From: Streptomyces toyocaensis
GTDB lineage: Bacteria; Actinomycetota; Actinomycetes; Streptomycetales; Streptomycetaceae
Direction of reading: 5' to 3'
Length of the DNA: 64,000 nucleotides
Assembly (NCBI RefSeq): GCF_000725125.1
Contig: NZ_JFCB01000029.1
Coordinates: 1 to 64,000 of the forward strand
Shown here: in pieces, positions 10,697 through 19,608 of the stretch
Layout of the letters: every line of letters starts with the position of its first letter
How positions within the stretch are numbered: position 1 is the stretch's first letter
Program-made: the position numbers and the translations under genes
The notes under the pieces: generated by a model
What the model saw: the letters and a program-made list of their open reading frames with translations, nothing else
What the model was told of the DNA's origin: nothing
The model's database searches: none

Positions 10697-10893
10697 CGAT
10701 CGACGTGCCCGAGGTGCTGCGGGAACTCCGGGAGCAACCGCCGGCCCTGTCGGCATGAACGTGTCAGACACCACCGGGGCGCGCGCGACGGCTCCCGTGC
10801 CGCCTGCGAAAACTGAGCCCGCCCGCCGCCACGGCAGGTACGGCGGGCGACACGGACGGTGACGGATTGCTCCGGAAAGCCGAGAGCCCGCTC

Positions 10894-10915
10894 ACACTTG
10901 GCGGTGAACAGGTGT
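10894..10915. promoter_or_regulatory. Imperfect inverted repeat ACACTTG-N8-CAGGTGT, candidate operator
   Basis: The half site ACACTTG at 10894-10900 faces CAGGTGT at 10909-10915, about 90 bases before the small gene at 11007. The same ACACTTGGC word forms a perfect palindrome at 12384-12398 next to the regulator genes. The shared word suggests one regulator acts at both places. Confidence 0.4.
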
Positions 10916-11006
10916 CAACTACGTCTCAGTACCATCACTGGGCGAGGCGTTCGCCCCATGGTTGGCGTTTAACTCTACGAGTACAGCGCAACATGGAGGT
11001 GGCAGG

Positions 11007-11189
11007 GTGAACGGGCGAACAGTGCTCGAACGCTTTCCCGCAGGTGGACCGCGTGGCTCGTGGCCGGCGGAGGAGTTCGCGCACGCGCGGCGCCTGGAGG
11101 GACTGCCCGCCGAGGTTGTCATGGACCTCGCTACCGACATGTTCCTGGTGATCGTCCGCGGCGACGGCGGCGGTGACGCGACGGCGTGA
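11007..11189 (+). CDS. Small hypothetical protein (60 aa) linked to a regulatory cluster
   Basis: Begins with GTG and reads VNGRTVLERFPAGGPRGSWPAEEF, ending in a hydrophobic strand VVMDLATDMFLVIVRG. GGAGGTGGCAGG lies just upstream. I cannot assign a family with confidence. Clusters with an XRE regulator, a DUF397 protein and an ATP-binding protein in streptomycetes often include a small protein of this size, so it may be part of the same regulatory module. This link is inference from context and from the shared upstream motif at 10894. Confidence 0.65.
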   Translation: MNGRTVLERFPAGGPRGSWPAEEFAHARRLEGLPAEVVMDLATDMFLVIVRGDGGGDATA

Positions 11190-11216
11190 GCGGACGCGGG
11201 GGACGTCCGGGCGCTG

Positions 11217-11657
11217 CTACGCGCTGACCGGGCTGGACCAGGCCGGAGCCGTGTCCGTCAGCCGGCACAGGGTCAGATAGAGGGGTATCGGCGGCGTGTA
11301 GGGGAGCGTGCCGTCGGGGCGGTGGATCAGGCCGGGCAGCTCGGCCGGCCCGGCGTCGGGGAGGACCGCGCCGGCGGCGTAGTGCGCGGGCGCGGGCCAC
11401 TCCAGCGCGTAGTCGGAGTCGGACGGAACGAGCCACCACCAGTGCGCCCGGTCCGCGTAGACGCAGCCCACCCGGGGCAGCCGGGGCAGCACCAGCGGGC
11501 CGAAGCGGGCGGGTACCGCCACCGCGTCGCAGCCCATGGGCGCCGTCATGCCGTCGGGTACCGGGAGCCGCCGGAGGGCGGCCGGGGCGTTCCGTCCGCG
11601 CCGGAGGCGGACCAGCGAGTCGAGGCTCAGTACGCGGGCACCGGCGGCTCCTGTCAC
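11217..11657 (-). CDS. Conserved-type hypothetical protein (146 aa)
   Basis: Soluble protein with no membrane segment and a Trp/Tyr/Pro-rich middle (YADRAHWWWLVPSDSDYALEWP) and PDGTLPYTPPIPLYLTLC. I do not recognise a catalytic motif. Its GTG start overlaps the stop of the ATP-binding regulator as GTGA, so the two are translationally coupled and probably act in one pathway. Codon use is like the neighbours. Confidence 0.7.
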   Translation of the reverse strand: MTGAAGARVLSLDSLVRLRRGRNAPAALRRLPVPDGMTAPMGCDAVAVPARFGPLVLPRLPRVGCVYADRAHWWWLVPSDSDYALEWPAPAHYAAGAVLPDAGPAELPGLIHRPDGTLPYTPPIPLYLTLCRLTDTAPAWSSPVSA

Positions 11658-12367
11658 ACCAGGCCCCCGTCCTGGGGGACGCGCCGGCGCGGGGGCGGGT
11701 CCGCGGTCGCCGCCGGGTGTGCGTTCCGGGCCGGCGCCGGCGTCGCCGTGACCCGGTGCGCCTGGGTGGCCTTGTCGCCCTCGCCGTCACCGTCGTCCGG
11801 GTCGCCTCCCGGAACGGGCTTCGGGCGGGCGCCCCACCCCAGGTCGTCGCGGGGCTGGGCGGGGGCGGACGGGGTGACCGCCCCGCGGGGGAGATCGGCC
11901 CAGACGAGCAGTCCGGGGCCGTGTTCGTGGGCGCCCCACGCATGACACAGGGCGTCGACGAGGAGCAGTCCCCTCCCGTGCTCCTCCTCCGGCTGCTGCC
12001 GGGTGTTCGCCCGCGGCCGGCCGGGCGCGCAGCCCTCGTCCCGCACGGCTATGCGCACCAGGTCCTCACCGTCGTGCAGTTCGCAGACGACGCGGCCGCT
12101 CGCGGTGTGCACGATGGCGTTGGTGACCAGCTCGGAGACGACCAGTTCCGCGGTGTCGCAGACGTCCTCGCACACGGACCAGCCGGTCAGCCGTGCCCTC
12201 GTCAGGCGTCTGGCCTGAGCCGGGGAACCCGGATGAGCGGCCAGTTCGAAACGGAACCGGCGCTCGGCGAGGGTTCCCGACGGGACGGGTGCCGAGGTGG
12301 CGCCGAGGCCGATGGAACCTGCGGCGGCGTCTGTTCCTAAGGGCGCGGACGGAATCACGCTTGCCAC
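11654..12367 (-). CDS. ATP-binding anti-sigma-factor-type regulator (HATPase_c), contains a TTA codon
   Basis: Serine-kinase-like HATPase_c protein of about 237 residues. The core shows the N box SELVTNAIVHTASG, the G1 box VRDEG and the G2 box HGRGLLLVDAL, as in the RsbW-like proteins abundant in Streptomyces. A charged, Pro-rich tail of about 80 residues follows. A leucine near residue 10 is encoded by TTA (plus strand taa at 12338-12340), the codon read only by the bldA tRNA, so translation is predicted to be development-dependent. The GTG at 12367 is tentative; GTG 12358 and TTG 12394 are also in frame. All keep the TTA. Confidence 0.82.
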   Translation of the reverse strand: MASVIPSAPLGTDAAAGSIGLGATSAPVPSGTLAERRFRFELAAHPGSPAQARRLTRARLTGWSVCEDVCDTAELVVSELVTNAIVHTASGRVVCELHDGEDLVRIAVRDEGCAPGRPRANTRQQPEEEHGRGLLLVDALCHAWGAHEHGPGLLVWADLPRGAVTPSAPAQPRDDLGWGARPKPVPGGDPDDGDGEGDKATQAHRVTATPAPARNAHPAATADPPPRRRVPQDGGLV

Positions 12368-12383
12368 TATCGCCCCGCCGTGA

Positions 12384-12398
12384 ACACTTGGCAAGTGT
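12384..12398. promoter_or_regulatory. Perfect 7+1+7 palindrome ACACTTG-G-CAAGTGT, probable operator
   Basis: The palindrome sits in the divergent region between the ATP-binding regulator (start 12367) and the XRE regulator (start 12591), about 17 bases from the former's start. A second perfect inverted repeat abuts it at 12399-12419. Position and symmetry fit a binding site for the XRE protein; this is not shown. Confidence 0.55.
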
Positions 12399-12419
12399 CA
12401 CTCTGAAAAATGCAGAGTG
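12399..12419. promoter_or_regulatory. Inverted repeat CACTCTG-N7-CAGAGTG
   Basis: Perfect 7-base arms at 12399-12405 and 12413-12419, with an A-rich spacer, directly adjoining the palindrome at 12384. It may be a second operator or a small hairpin. Confidence 0.45.
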
Positions 12420-12524
12420 CTGTATGACGGTCTGGAACGCCGTGGCACACTGCTCGCAACAGCACCTCGCGCGGCGCCAGTTGGGATCGCCGGAGATTCA
12501 TTCGAACGAGAGTTCGCATTCCAT

Positions 12525-12547
12525 GGATCTTCGAAAGGATCTTCGAA
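12525..12547. repeat. Tandem direct repeat of GGATCTTCGAA
   Basis: Two identical 11-base copies at 12525-12535 and 12537-12547, each ending in the palindrome TTCGAA. A third TTCGAA is at 12501-12506. They lie 45-90 bases before the XRE regulator start and may be an activator or autoregulator site. Confidence 0.5.
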
Positions 12548-12590
12548 TGGCGCCGCCGGGCTGTCAGGATTTGTTCGAGGGAGGTGGAGT

Positions 12591-13451
12591 GTGAGTGAAC
12601 CCCGGTCCGCGCCGACGGTGGGCCAGGTCGTCCTCGGCCGGCGCCTGCTGGACCTGCGGGAACGCGCGGGACTGAAGCGCGAGGAGGCCGCCCGCATCCT
12701 CCGGGTCGCCCCCGCCACCGTGCGCCGCATGGAGATGGCCGAGGTCGCGCTCAAGATTCCCTACCTCCAGCTCCTGCTGAAGGCGTACGGAGTCTCCGAC
12801 GACGAGGCCGACGCCTTCGTGCAACTGGCGGAGGACGCCAACCGCCCCGGATGGTGGCAGCGCTTCCACGACATCCTGCCCGGCTGGTTCTCGATGTACG
12901 TCAGCCTGGAGGGCGCGGCCTCCCTCATCCGCAGTTACGAACCCCATTTCGTCCCCGGAGTGCTCCAGACCGAGGACTACGCGCGTGGCGTGCTGCGCTC
13001 AGGTGCCATTGGGCAGACCCGGCCCGAGGACATCGAGCGCCACGTCGACCTGCGCATGCAACGGCAGGAACTGCTCACTCGTAAGGACGCGCCCCGGCTG
13101 TGGGTCGTGATGGACGAGACCGTGCTCCGCCGCCGGGTCGGCGGCCCGGAGGTGATGCGTGCCCAGATCGACAAGTTGCTCGAGGCTACGAAGCTGCCCC
13201 ATGTGACGCTGCAGGTCGCGACCTTCGCCGGGGGGCCGCACCCCGGCACGTACGGGCCGTTCGTGCTGTTCCGATTCGCCATGCCCGAACTGCCGGACAT
13301 GGTCTACAGCGAGTACCTGACCGGCGCCGTCTACCTCGACGCGCGCACCGAGGTGGCGACCCACCTCGAGGTCATGGACCGCATGGCGGCGCAGGCCGCT
13401 ACGGCACATCGCACGAAGGAGATCCTCCGGGATCTCCGCAAGGAGCTGTGA
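12591..13451 (+). CDS. XRE-family transcriptional regulator with DUF5753 domain
   Basis: DNA-binding regulator of 286 residues. A helix-turn-helix spans about residues 14-70 (LGRRLLDLRERAGLKREEAA then VAPATVRRMEMAEV). It is followed by a DUF5753 domain with the hallmark YEPHFVPGVLQTEDYARGVL, the RMQRQELLTRKDAPRLWVV segment and PHVTLQVATFAGG. This architecture is very common in Streptomyces, where members such as WhiJ work with DUF397 partners in development. The GTG start is set by GGAGGTGGAG immediately upstream. The DUF397 gene begins at the very next base. Confidence 0.92.
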   Translation: MSEPRSAPTVGQVVLGRRLLDLRERAGLKREEAARILRVAPATVRRMEMAEVALKIPYLQLLLKAYGVSDDEADAFVQLAEDANRPGWWQRFHDILPGWFSMYVSLEGAASLIRSYEPHFVPGVLQTEDYARGVLRSGAIGQTRPEDIERHVDLRMQRQELLTRKDAPRLWVVMDETVLRRRVGGPEVMRAQIDKLLEATKLPHVTLQVATFAGGPHPGTYGPFVLFRFAMPELPDMVYSEYLTGAVYLDARTEVATHLEVMDRMAAQAATAHRTKEILRDLRKEL

Positions 13452-13736
13452 ATGGAACTCATCAAACGCCCGAAGTCGCTGCCCCGCCCGCAGGCGCACG
13501 CCGGAAGGATCTACAACGGCATGCCCGCGCGGGACCTGGGCAGCGAGGGCTGGCACAAGCCGTGGAGCGGCGGCAACGGAGGGAACTGCCTGGAGGCCAT
13601 GAAGCTCGACGACGGCCGGATCGCCGTACGCCAGTCCACCGATCCGGACGGCCCCGCGCTCATCTACACCTCTGCCGAGATGACGGCCTTCATCGAGGGA
13701 GCGAAGGCGGGAGAGGCGGATTTCCTGCTGTCCTGA
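13452..13736 (+). CDS. DUF397 domain protein
   Basis: 94-residue partner of the XRE regulator. The DUF397 core is seen in WHKPWSGGNGGNCLEAM, RIAVRQSTDPDGPALIYTSAEMTAFIEGAKAG. An N-terminal extension of about 30 residues (MELIKRPKSLPRPQAHAG) makes it longer than most family members. It starts directly after the regulator's TGA, so the pair is co-translated. In studied cases DUF397 proteins act with or against the XRE partner; the exact role here is unknown. Confidence 0.9.
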   Translation: MELIKRPKSLPRPQAHAGRIYNGMPARDLGSEGWHKPWSGGNGGNCLEAMKLDDGRIAVRQSTDPDGPALIYTSAEMTAFIEGAKAGEADFLLS

Positions 13737-13826
13737 GACCTGTTGCCCGCTCTACCTTTGCGTTCCACCTTCTGATTGTGGCGCTGACTTGACTACTAAC
13801 AGTTGCGAAGAATCACGGAGTCCGTC

Positions 13827-14630
13827 ATGACCGGGCAGCACCCCGCGGAGATCGACACGAGCAGGCCGCACCCCGCTCGGATGTACGACTGGTACCTCGG
13901 CGGCAAGGACAACTACCCGGTCGACGAGGCCATGGGCCGGCAGATGCTGGCCCTGGACCCGCGGGTGCCGGTGATGGCACGGGTGAACCGCGCCTTCATG
14001 CAGCGGGCCACGCGGTGGCTGGCCGGGCACGGCGTACGCCAGTTCCTCGACATCGGCACCGGCATCCCCACCGAGCCCAACCTGCACCAGGTGGCCCAGG
14101 GGATCGTGCCGGACGCCCGCGTCGTGTACTGCGACAACGACCCCATCGTGCTGGCCCACGCGGCGGCGCTGCTGCGGGGCACGGACGAGGGGGTGACCGA
14201 GTACCTCCAGGCCGACGTGCGGGAACCGGACGCCATCCTGGAGGGCGCGCGGAAGATCCTCGACTTCGACGAGCCGATCGCGCTCTCGCTCATCGCGCTG
14301 CTGCACTTCGTCCCCGACGAGGACGGCGCGCACGAACTGGTCGGGCGGCTGCTGGCGGCCCTCCCCTCCGGCAGTCACCTGGTCGTCACCCACGCGACGG
14401 CCGACTTCACCCCCGAGGAGTCGAGGGCGGCGACCGAGAAGCTCAGGGCCGCGGGCGTCACCCTGGCCCTGCGCTCCCGGGAGGAGTTCACCCGCTTCTT
14501 CGACGGCCTGGACCTCGTCGACCCGGGCGTCCGGGTCCCGCACGAGTGGCACCCCGAACTGGGCGACCCGGTGACGGGCCAGGACGACGGTGTGATCCCG
14601 GGCTACGGAGCGGTGGCCCGCAAACCGTAA
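13827..14630 (+). CDS. SAM-dependent methyltransferase (PF04672/DUF574 type)
   Basis: 267-residue protein of the actinobacterial S-adenosylmethionine methyltransferase family. It shows TSRPHPARMYDWYLGGKDNYPVD at the N-terminus, the SAM-binding loop FLDIGTGIPTEPNLHQVAQ, the acidic VVYCDNDPIVLAHA, and LIALLHFVPDE. The substrate is unknown. CGGAG precedes the ATG at 13827. Such genes often lie near DUF397/XRE/ATPase regulators in streptomycetes, but this one has a 90-base gap and may have its own promoter. Confidence 0.88.
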   Translation: MTGQHPAEIDTSRPHPARMYDWYLGGKDNYPVDEAMGRQMLALDPRVPVMARVNRAFMQRATRWLAGHGVRQFLDIGTGIPTEPNLHQVAQGIVPDARVVYCDNDPIVLAHAAALLRGTDEGVTEYLQADVREPDAILEGARKILDFDEPIALSLIALLHFVPDEDGAHELVGRLLAALPSGSHLVVTHATADFTPEESRAATEKLRAAGVTLALRSREEFTRFFDGLDLVDPGVRVPHEWHPELGDPVTGQDDGVIPGYGAVARKP

Positions 14631-14651
14631 CCGCCGCCGCTGGCGGACGCG

Positions 14652-14687
14652 GACGGCGTGACACCCCCCGGCTCCCGGCCGGGGGCG

Positions 14688-14697
<10 letters not shown>
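14652..14697. terminator. Strong bidirectional hairpin between convergent genes
   Basis: Arms GACGGCGTGAC (14652-14662) and GTCACGCCGTC (14687-14697) pair perfectly and enclose a second CCCCGG/CCGGGG stem. The right arm overlaps the last codons of gltD. No U-tract is seen, which is usual for Streptomyces terminators. Confidence 0.7.
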
Positions 14698-16178
<1,481 letters not shown>

Positions 16179-16320
16179 GGCCGTCTTCCTTGCGTGCGCG
16201 ATGACAGGCCGTGCGTCGTCGGGCGGCGCTCTCGCGGCCACGATACGTCCGCCCACCCACGCCCGCAGAGTGCCGCGACAGCGCTTTCCCGGACACGGGC
16301 GGGGGACGGCGGCGGGCCCG

Positions 16321-16803
16321 TCAGCCCGCGAGAGCCAGGACGTACGCCAGCGCCGCCCCGGCCGAGGCCAGCGTGCGGACGTGATTCCACAGCGTCCACC
16401 CGCGCACGTAGGCCGGCCAGTACGCGGCCGCCTCGGGGCTCCCCGGTTCCAGCCGGGCCAGCGTTTCGTTGCGCGGTACGTTCGCCAGTACGGTCGGGCC
16501 GAACGAGCCCAGCAGGAACAGGACGCCGCCCACCAGCAGCTCGGCCGCCCCCTCGTCCGGCCACAGCACGAACGTCACCACCGTGAGTACGGCGCAGAGC
16601 ACCGCCGAGCCGAGGAACACCAGCATGAAGGCGGGCCGCACCGCCGCCTCGTTGACCGCCCGCATCGCCGCCACGCCCCGCGCGGGCGGCAGCGCCGCGA
16701 GCCCTCTCATCACGAAGGTCGAGAAGGCGCAGAAGACCCCGGCGACCAGCCCGGTCCCGAGCACGCCCAGCACCGTCAGCACGTAGTACGGTCCGTCGAT
16801 CAC
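16321..16803 (-). CDS. DUF1772-family membrane protein
   Basis: 160-residue integral membrane protein with four hydrophobic segments (YYVLTVLGVLGTGLVAGVFCAF, AFMLVFLGSAVLCAVLTVVTF, a third near LLVGGVLFLLGSFGPTVL, and the C-terminal SAGAALAYVLALAG). The conserved NVPRNETLA and the late WTLWNHVRT are typical of DUF1772, whose relatives include anthrone oxygenase-like proteins. The function here is unknown. The GTG start has GGAGGT six bases upstream. Confidence 0.8.
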   Translation of the reverse strand: MIDGPYYVLTVLGVLGTGLVAGVFCAFSTFVMRGLAALPPARGVAAMRAVNEAAVRPAFMLVFLGSAVLCAVLTVVTFVLWPDEGAAELLVGGVLFLLGSFGPTVLANVPRNETLARLEPGSPEAAAYWPAYVRGWTLWNHVRTLASAGAALAYVLALAG

Positions 16804-17067
16804 GTCGTCACCTCCGCTCGCCGGGATCCCTCCCGGCCACCACCGTCACCCCGAGTGAACACGCACCCGGGCGCCCCCGGCCATGGCCGAGGGGAGCGGA
16901 CGCATGCGCGAGCGTCCAGGGCCGGGCGGCTGAACCGCCGGCCGTCACCCGGCGGAAACCGGCTCCTCCGCCGACCACCCCCGCAGCACCGTCCACGGCC
17001 GCGGCGGTCCGCCTCCGCGCCCGGCACACCCGCCCGCTGCCCGGACGGGCTGACGCATGATGGGCGT

Positions 17068-17700
17068 GTGCGACTCGAAGCGATCACCTGGGACCGGCTC
17101 GGCGACCTCCTCGCCGAGCGCCTGCTGGAACTGAAGACCGCCGACGGCGGCCCCCGGCCCCGGGTGGCCCTCGACGGCGCTCCGGCCGCCCGGCCCGGAG
17201 ACCTCGCCGAACGGGTCGCCCGGGCACTGCGGATACGCGGCCGGCCCTCCCTGGTCGTGGGCACCGACGGCTTCCTGCGCCCGGCCTCGGTCCGCCTCGA
17301 GTACGGCCATCAGGACGTGGAGTCCTACTACGACGGGTGGTACGACACCGGCGCCTTGTGGCGCGAGGTGTTCGGTCCCCTGGAACCCGGCGGGAACGGC
17401 CTGGTCCTGCCCGACCTGTGGGACCCGGTCACGGACCGCGCCACCCGCAGTCCCTACGCCGAGCTCCCGCCCGGTGGCGTGCTGCTGCTCCACGGTCCCC
17501 TTCTTCTGCGTCACTGGTTCCCCTTCGACCTGAGCGTCCACCTCCTCCTCTCCCCGGGTGCCCTGCGCCGCCGTACCCCCGAGGCCGAGCACTGGACCCT
17601 CCCCGCCTTCGCACGCTACGAGCGGGAGACCGACCCGGCCGGCACCGCCGACGTACTCGTACGGGCCGACGATCCCCGCCACCCCGCCTGGCGCGGCTGA
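17068..17700 (+). CDS. Uridine kinase-like protein lacking an intact P-loop
   Basis: 210-residue protein resembling actinobacterial proteins annotated as uridine kinase. The expected phosphate-binding segment reads VALDGAPAARPGDLAERVARAL and has no GKS/GKT, so ATP binding of the classical kind is doubtful. Later parts keep the fold (LVVGTDGFLRPASVRLEYG, ESYYDGWYDTGALWREV, LLLHGPLLLRHWFPFDLSVHL). The GTG at 17068 has only a weak ribosome binding site; it was chosen because the similarity begins here. Confidence 0.7.
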   Translation: MRLEAITWDRLGDLLAERLLELKTADGGPRPRVALDGAPAARPGDLAERVARALRIRGRPSLVVGTDGFLRPASVRLEYGHQDVESYYDGWYDTGALWREVFGPLEPGGNGLVLPDLWDPVTDRATRSPYAELPPGGVLLLHGPLLLRHWFPFDLSVHLLLSPGALRRRTPEAEHWTLPAFARYERETDPAGTADVLVRADDPRHPAWRG

Positions 17701-17854
17701 CCCCGACGGGCCCCGTCGGGCCGTGTCCGGCCGCCCTCCCGGCGTGAGCGGCCCCTCCGGGTGCCGTCCGGGCACGGCCCGACGAGAATGAGACGCGTCG
17801 GGACTCGCGGTGCGCCCCGCACCGCGCCGGCCGTCCGGCACCGGGAGGCAGACC

Positions 17855-18283
17855 ATGACCACCGCCGGAGACATCATGCACCGCGGCGCCCAGTGGATCC
17901 CCGCGCACGAAACCCTCGACCGCGCCGCCCAGTTGATGCGCGAGCTGAACGTCGGCGCCCTGCCCATCAGCGACGAGAACGAGCGGCTCTGCGGCATCCT
18001 CACCGACCGCGACATCGTCGTCGGCTGCGTCGCCATGGGTCACGACCCCGCCCGGGTCACCGCCGGTGAGATGGCCAAGGGCACCCCGCGCTGGATCGAG
18101 GCGGACGCCGGCGTCGACGAGGTGCTGCACGAGATGCGGTCCCACCAGATCCGCAGGCTGCCCGTCATCGACGGCAAACGCCTGGTCGGCATGATCAGCG
18201 AGGCCGACCTCGCCCGGCACCTGACGGAGGACCAGATGGCCGCCTGGGCCGAGAGCGTCTACGCCAGGTCCACCACGGGCTGA
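17855..18283 (+). CDS. CBS-domain protein
   Basis: 142 residues comprising two tandem CBS motifs and little else: the first in AGDIMHRGAQWIPAHETLDRA to LCGILTDRDIVVG, the second from MAKGTPRWIEADAGVDEV to RLVGMISEADLARHL. Such stand-alone pairs bind adenosyl nucleotides and often respond to hypoxia or energy state in actinobacteria; the ligand is not known here. GGGAGG lies upstream of the ATG. Confidence 0.9.
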   Translation: MTTAGDIMHRGAQWIPAHETLDRAAQLMRELNVGALPISDENERLCGILTDRDIVVGCVAMGHDPARVTAGEMAKGTPRWIEADAGVDEVLHEMRSHQIRRLPVIDGKRLVGMISEADLARHLTEDQMAAWAESVYARSTTG

Positions 18284-18328
18284 GCCCGCCCGCTGCGCCG
18301 CGGGGACCGTGGTGCGCGCGGGTCCGCG

Positions 18329-19447
18329 TCAGAGCCAGTGGCTGCGCCGGAACGCCCGGTACAGCAGCAGACACGCCACGGATATCACTCCGACGACCAT
18401 GCCGTAGCCGTACCGCCAGTGCAGCTCCGGCATGTGGTCGAAATTCATGCCGTACATCCCGCACACCATCGTCGGCACCGCCACGATCGCCGCCCAGGCG
18501 GTGATTTTGCGCATGTCCTCGTTCTGCGCGACCGTGACCTGGGCGAGGTGCGCCTGGAGGATCGAGTTGATCAGCTCGTCGAAGGCCGCTATCTGCTCCT
18601 TCGCCCGCAGCAGGTGATCGGAGACGTCACGGAAGTACGCCTGTGTCTCCGGGGCGACGACCCGGATCGGTCGTGTCGCCAGTTCCTCCAGCGGCCGGCC
18701 GAGCGGCACCACCGCCCGCTTCAACTCGAGGAGTTCCCGCTTGAGCTGGTAGATGCGGCCCGGATCGACCCGCGCGCCGTGCTCCGCGAACACGTCCGTC
18801 TCGATCTGGTCGATGTCGTCCTGGACGGAGTCGATGACGGTGAGGTAGTCGTCGACCACGTGGTCCGCGACCGCGTGCAGCACCGTGGAAGGCCCCTGGG
18901 CGAGCCGCGCGGGCTCGTCCTCGAGCCCCTCACGCAGCGGTCCCAGCGAACCGTGCCGTCCGTGCCGCACGGTGACCACGAAGTCTCCTCCGAGGAACAC
19001 CATGATCTCCCCGGTGTCCACCACCTCGCTGTTGGCGGTGAGTTCCTCGTGCTCCACGTAGCAGACCGTCTTGAACACGGCGAACAGCGTCTCCCCGTAC
19101 CGCTCCAGTTTGGGCCGCTGGTGGGCCTCGACAGCGTCCTCGACCGCCAGCGGGTGCAGGTCGAACAGCTCGGCGATGCCGGCAAACTCCCGGTCGTTCG
19201 GCTCGTGCAGCCCCAGCCAGACGAACCCCTCCCCGTCCCTGCGGACCCGCTTGACGGCCTCCACCAGGTCACCGCGCGCGGAGACGCGGTGACCGTCCCG
19301 GTACGTCACGCAGTTCACCACCGAGGAGCCCAGCGGTGAACGGACCGGATGACTGAGGTCCACGCGAGGACGCCGCCGGGCCAGACGGGCCACCCGGCGC
19401 AGCCCGCCGAGACGCGTGACCTTCCGCAGATTCCCTGCCATGGACAT
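18329..19447 (-). CDS. corA: CorA-family magnesium/cobalt transporter
   Basis: 372-residue divalent cation channel. A large soluble N-terminal domain (WLGLHEPND, HPLAVEDAVEAHQRPKLERYG) is followed by a long helix with AKEQIAAFDELINSILQAHLAQV. Two C-terminal transmembrane helices carry the selectivity motif YGMNF and the loop MPELHWRYGYG. The strongly basic C-terminus (RAFRRSHWL) is usual. The ATG at 19447 has AAGGGGG just upstream. Confidence 0.93.
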   Translation of the reverse strand: MSMAGNLRKVTRLGGLRRVARLARRRPRVDLSHPVRSPLGSSVVNCVTYRDGHRVSARGDLVEAVKRVRRDGEGFVWLGLHEPNDREFAGIAELFDLHPLAVEDAVEAHQRPKLERYGETLFAVFKTVCYVEHEELTANSEVVDTGEIMVFLGGDFVVTVRHGRHGSLGPLREGLEDEPARLAQGPSTVLHAVADHVVDDYLTVIDSVQDDIDQIETDVFAEHGARVDPGRIYQLKRELLELKRAVVPLGRPLEELATRPIRVVAPETQAYFRDVSDHLLRAKEQIAAFDELINSILQAHLAQVTVAQNEDMRKITAWAAIVAVPTMVCGMYGMNFDHMPELHWRYGYGMVVGVISVACLLLYRAFRRSHWL

Positions 19448-19608
19448 GTGGCCCCCTTGCGTGTTCCCCCGTGCCGTTCCGGCTTCCCGTGTCCGGCTCG
19501 TCAGTCTGCCAGTCCTCGGCGCACCGCGTGCGAGGCTGTGCGCAGGAGTCGTTCCGCTTTGTTCCCGCCTGTGGACAAAGGGAGTTCGCCCGGTGAAGGG
19601 CCCGCCCC

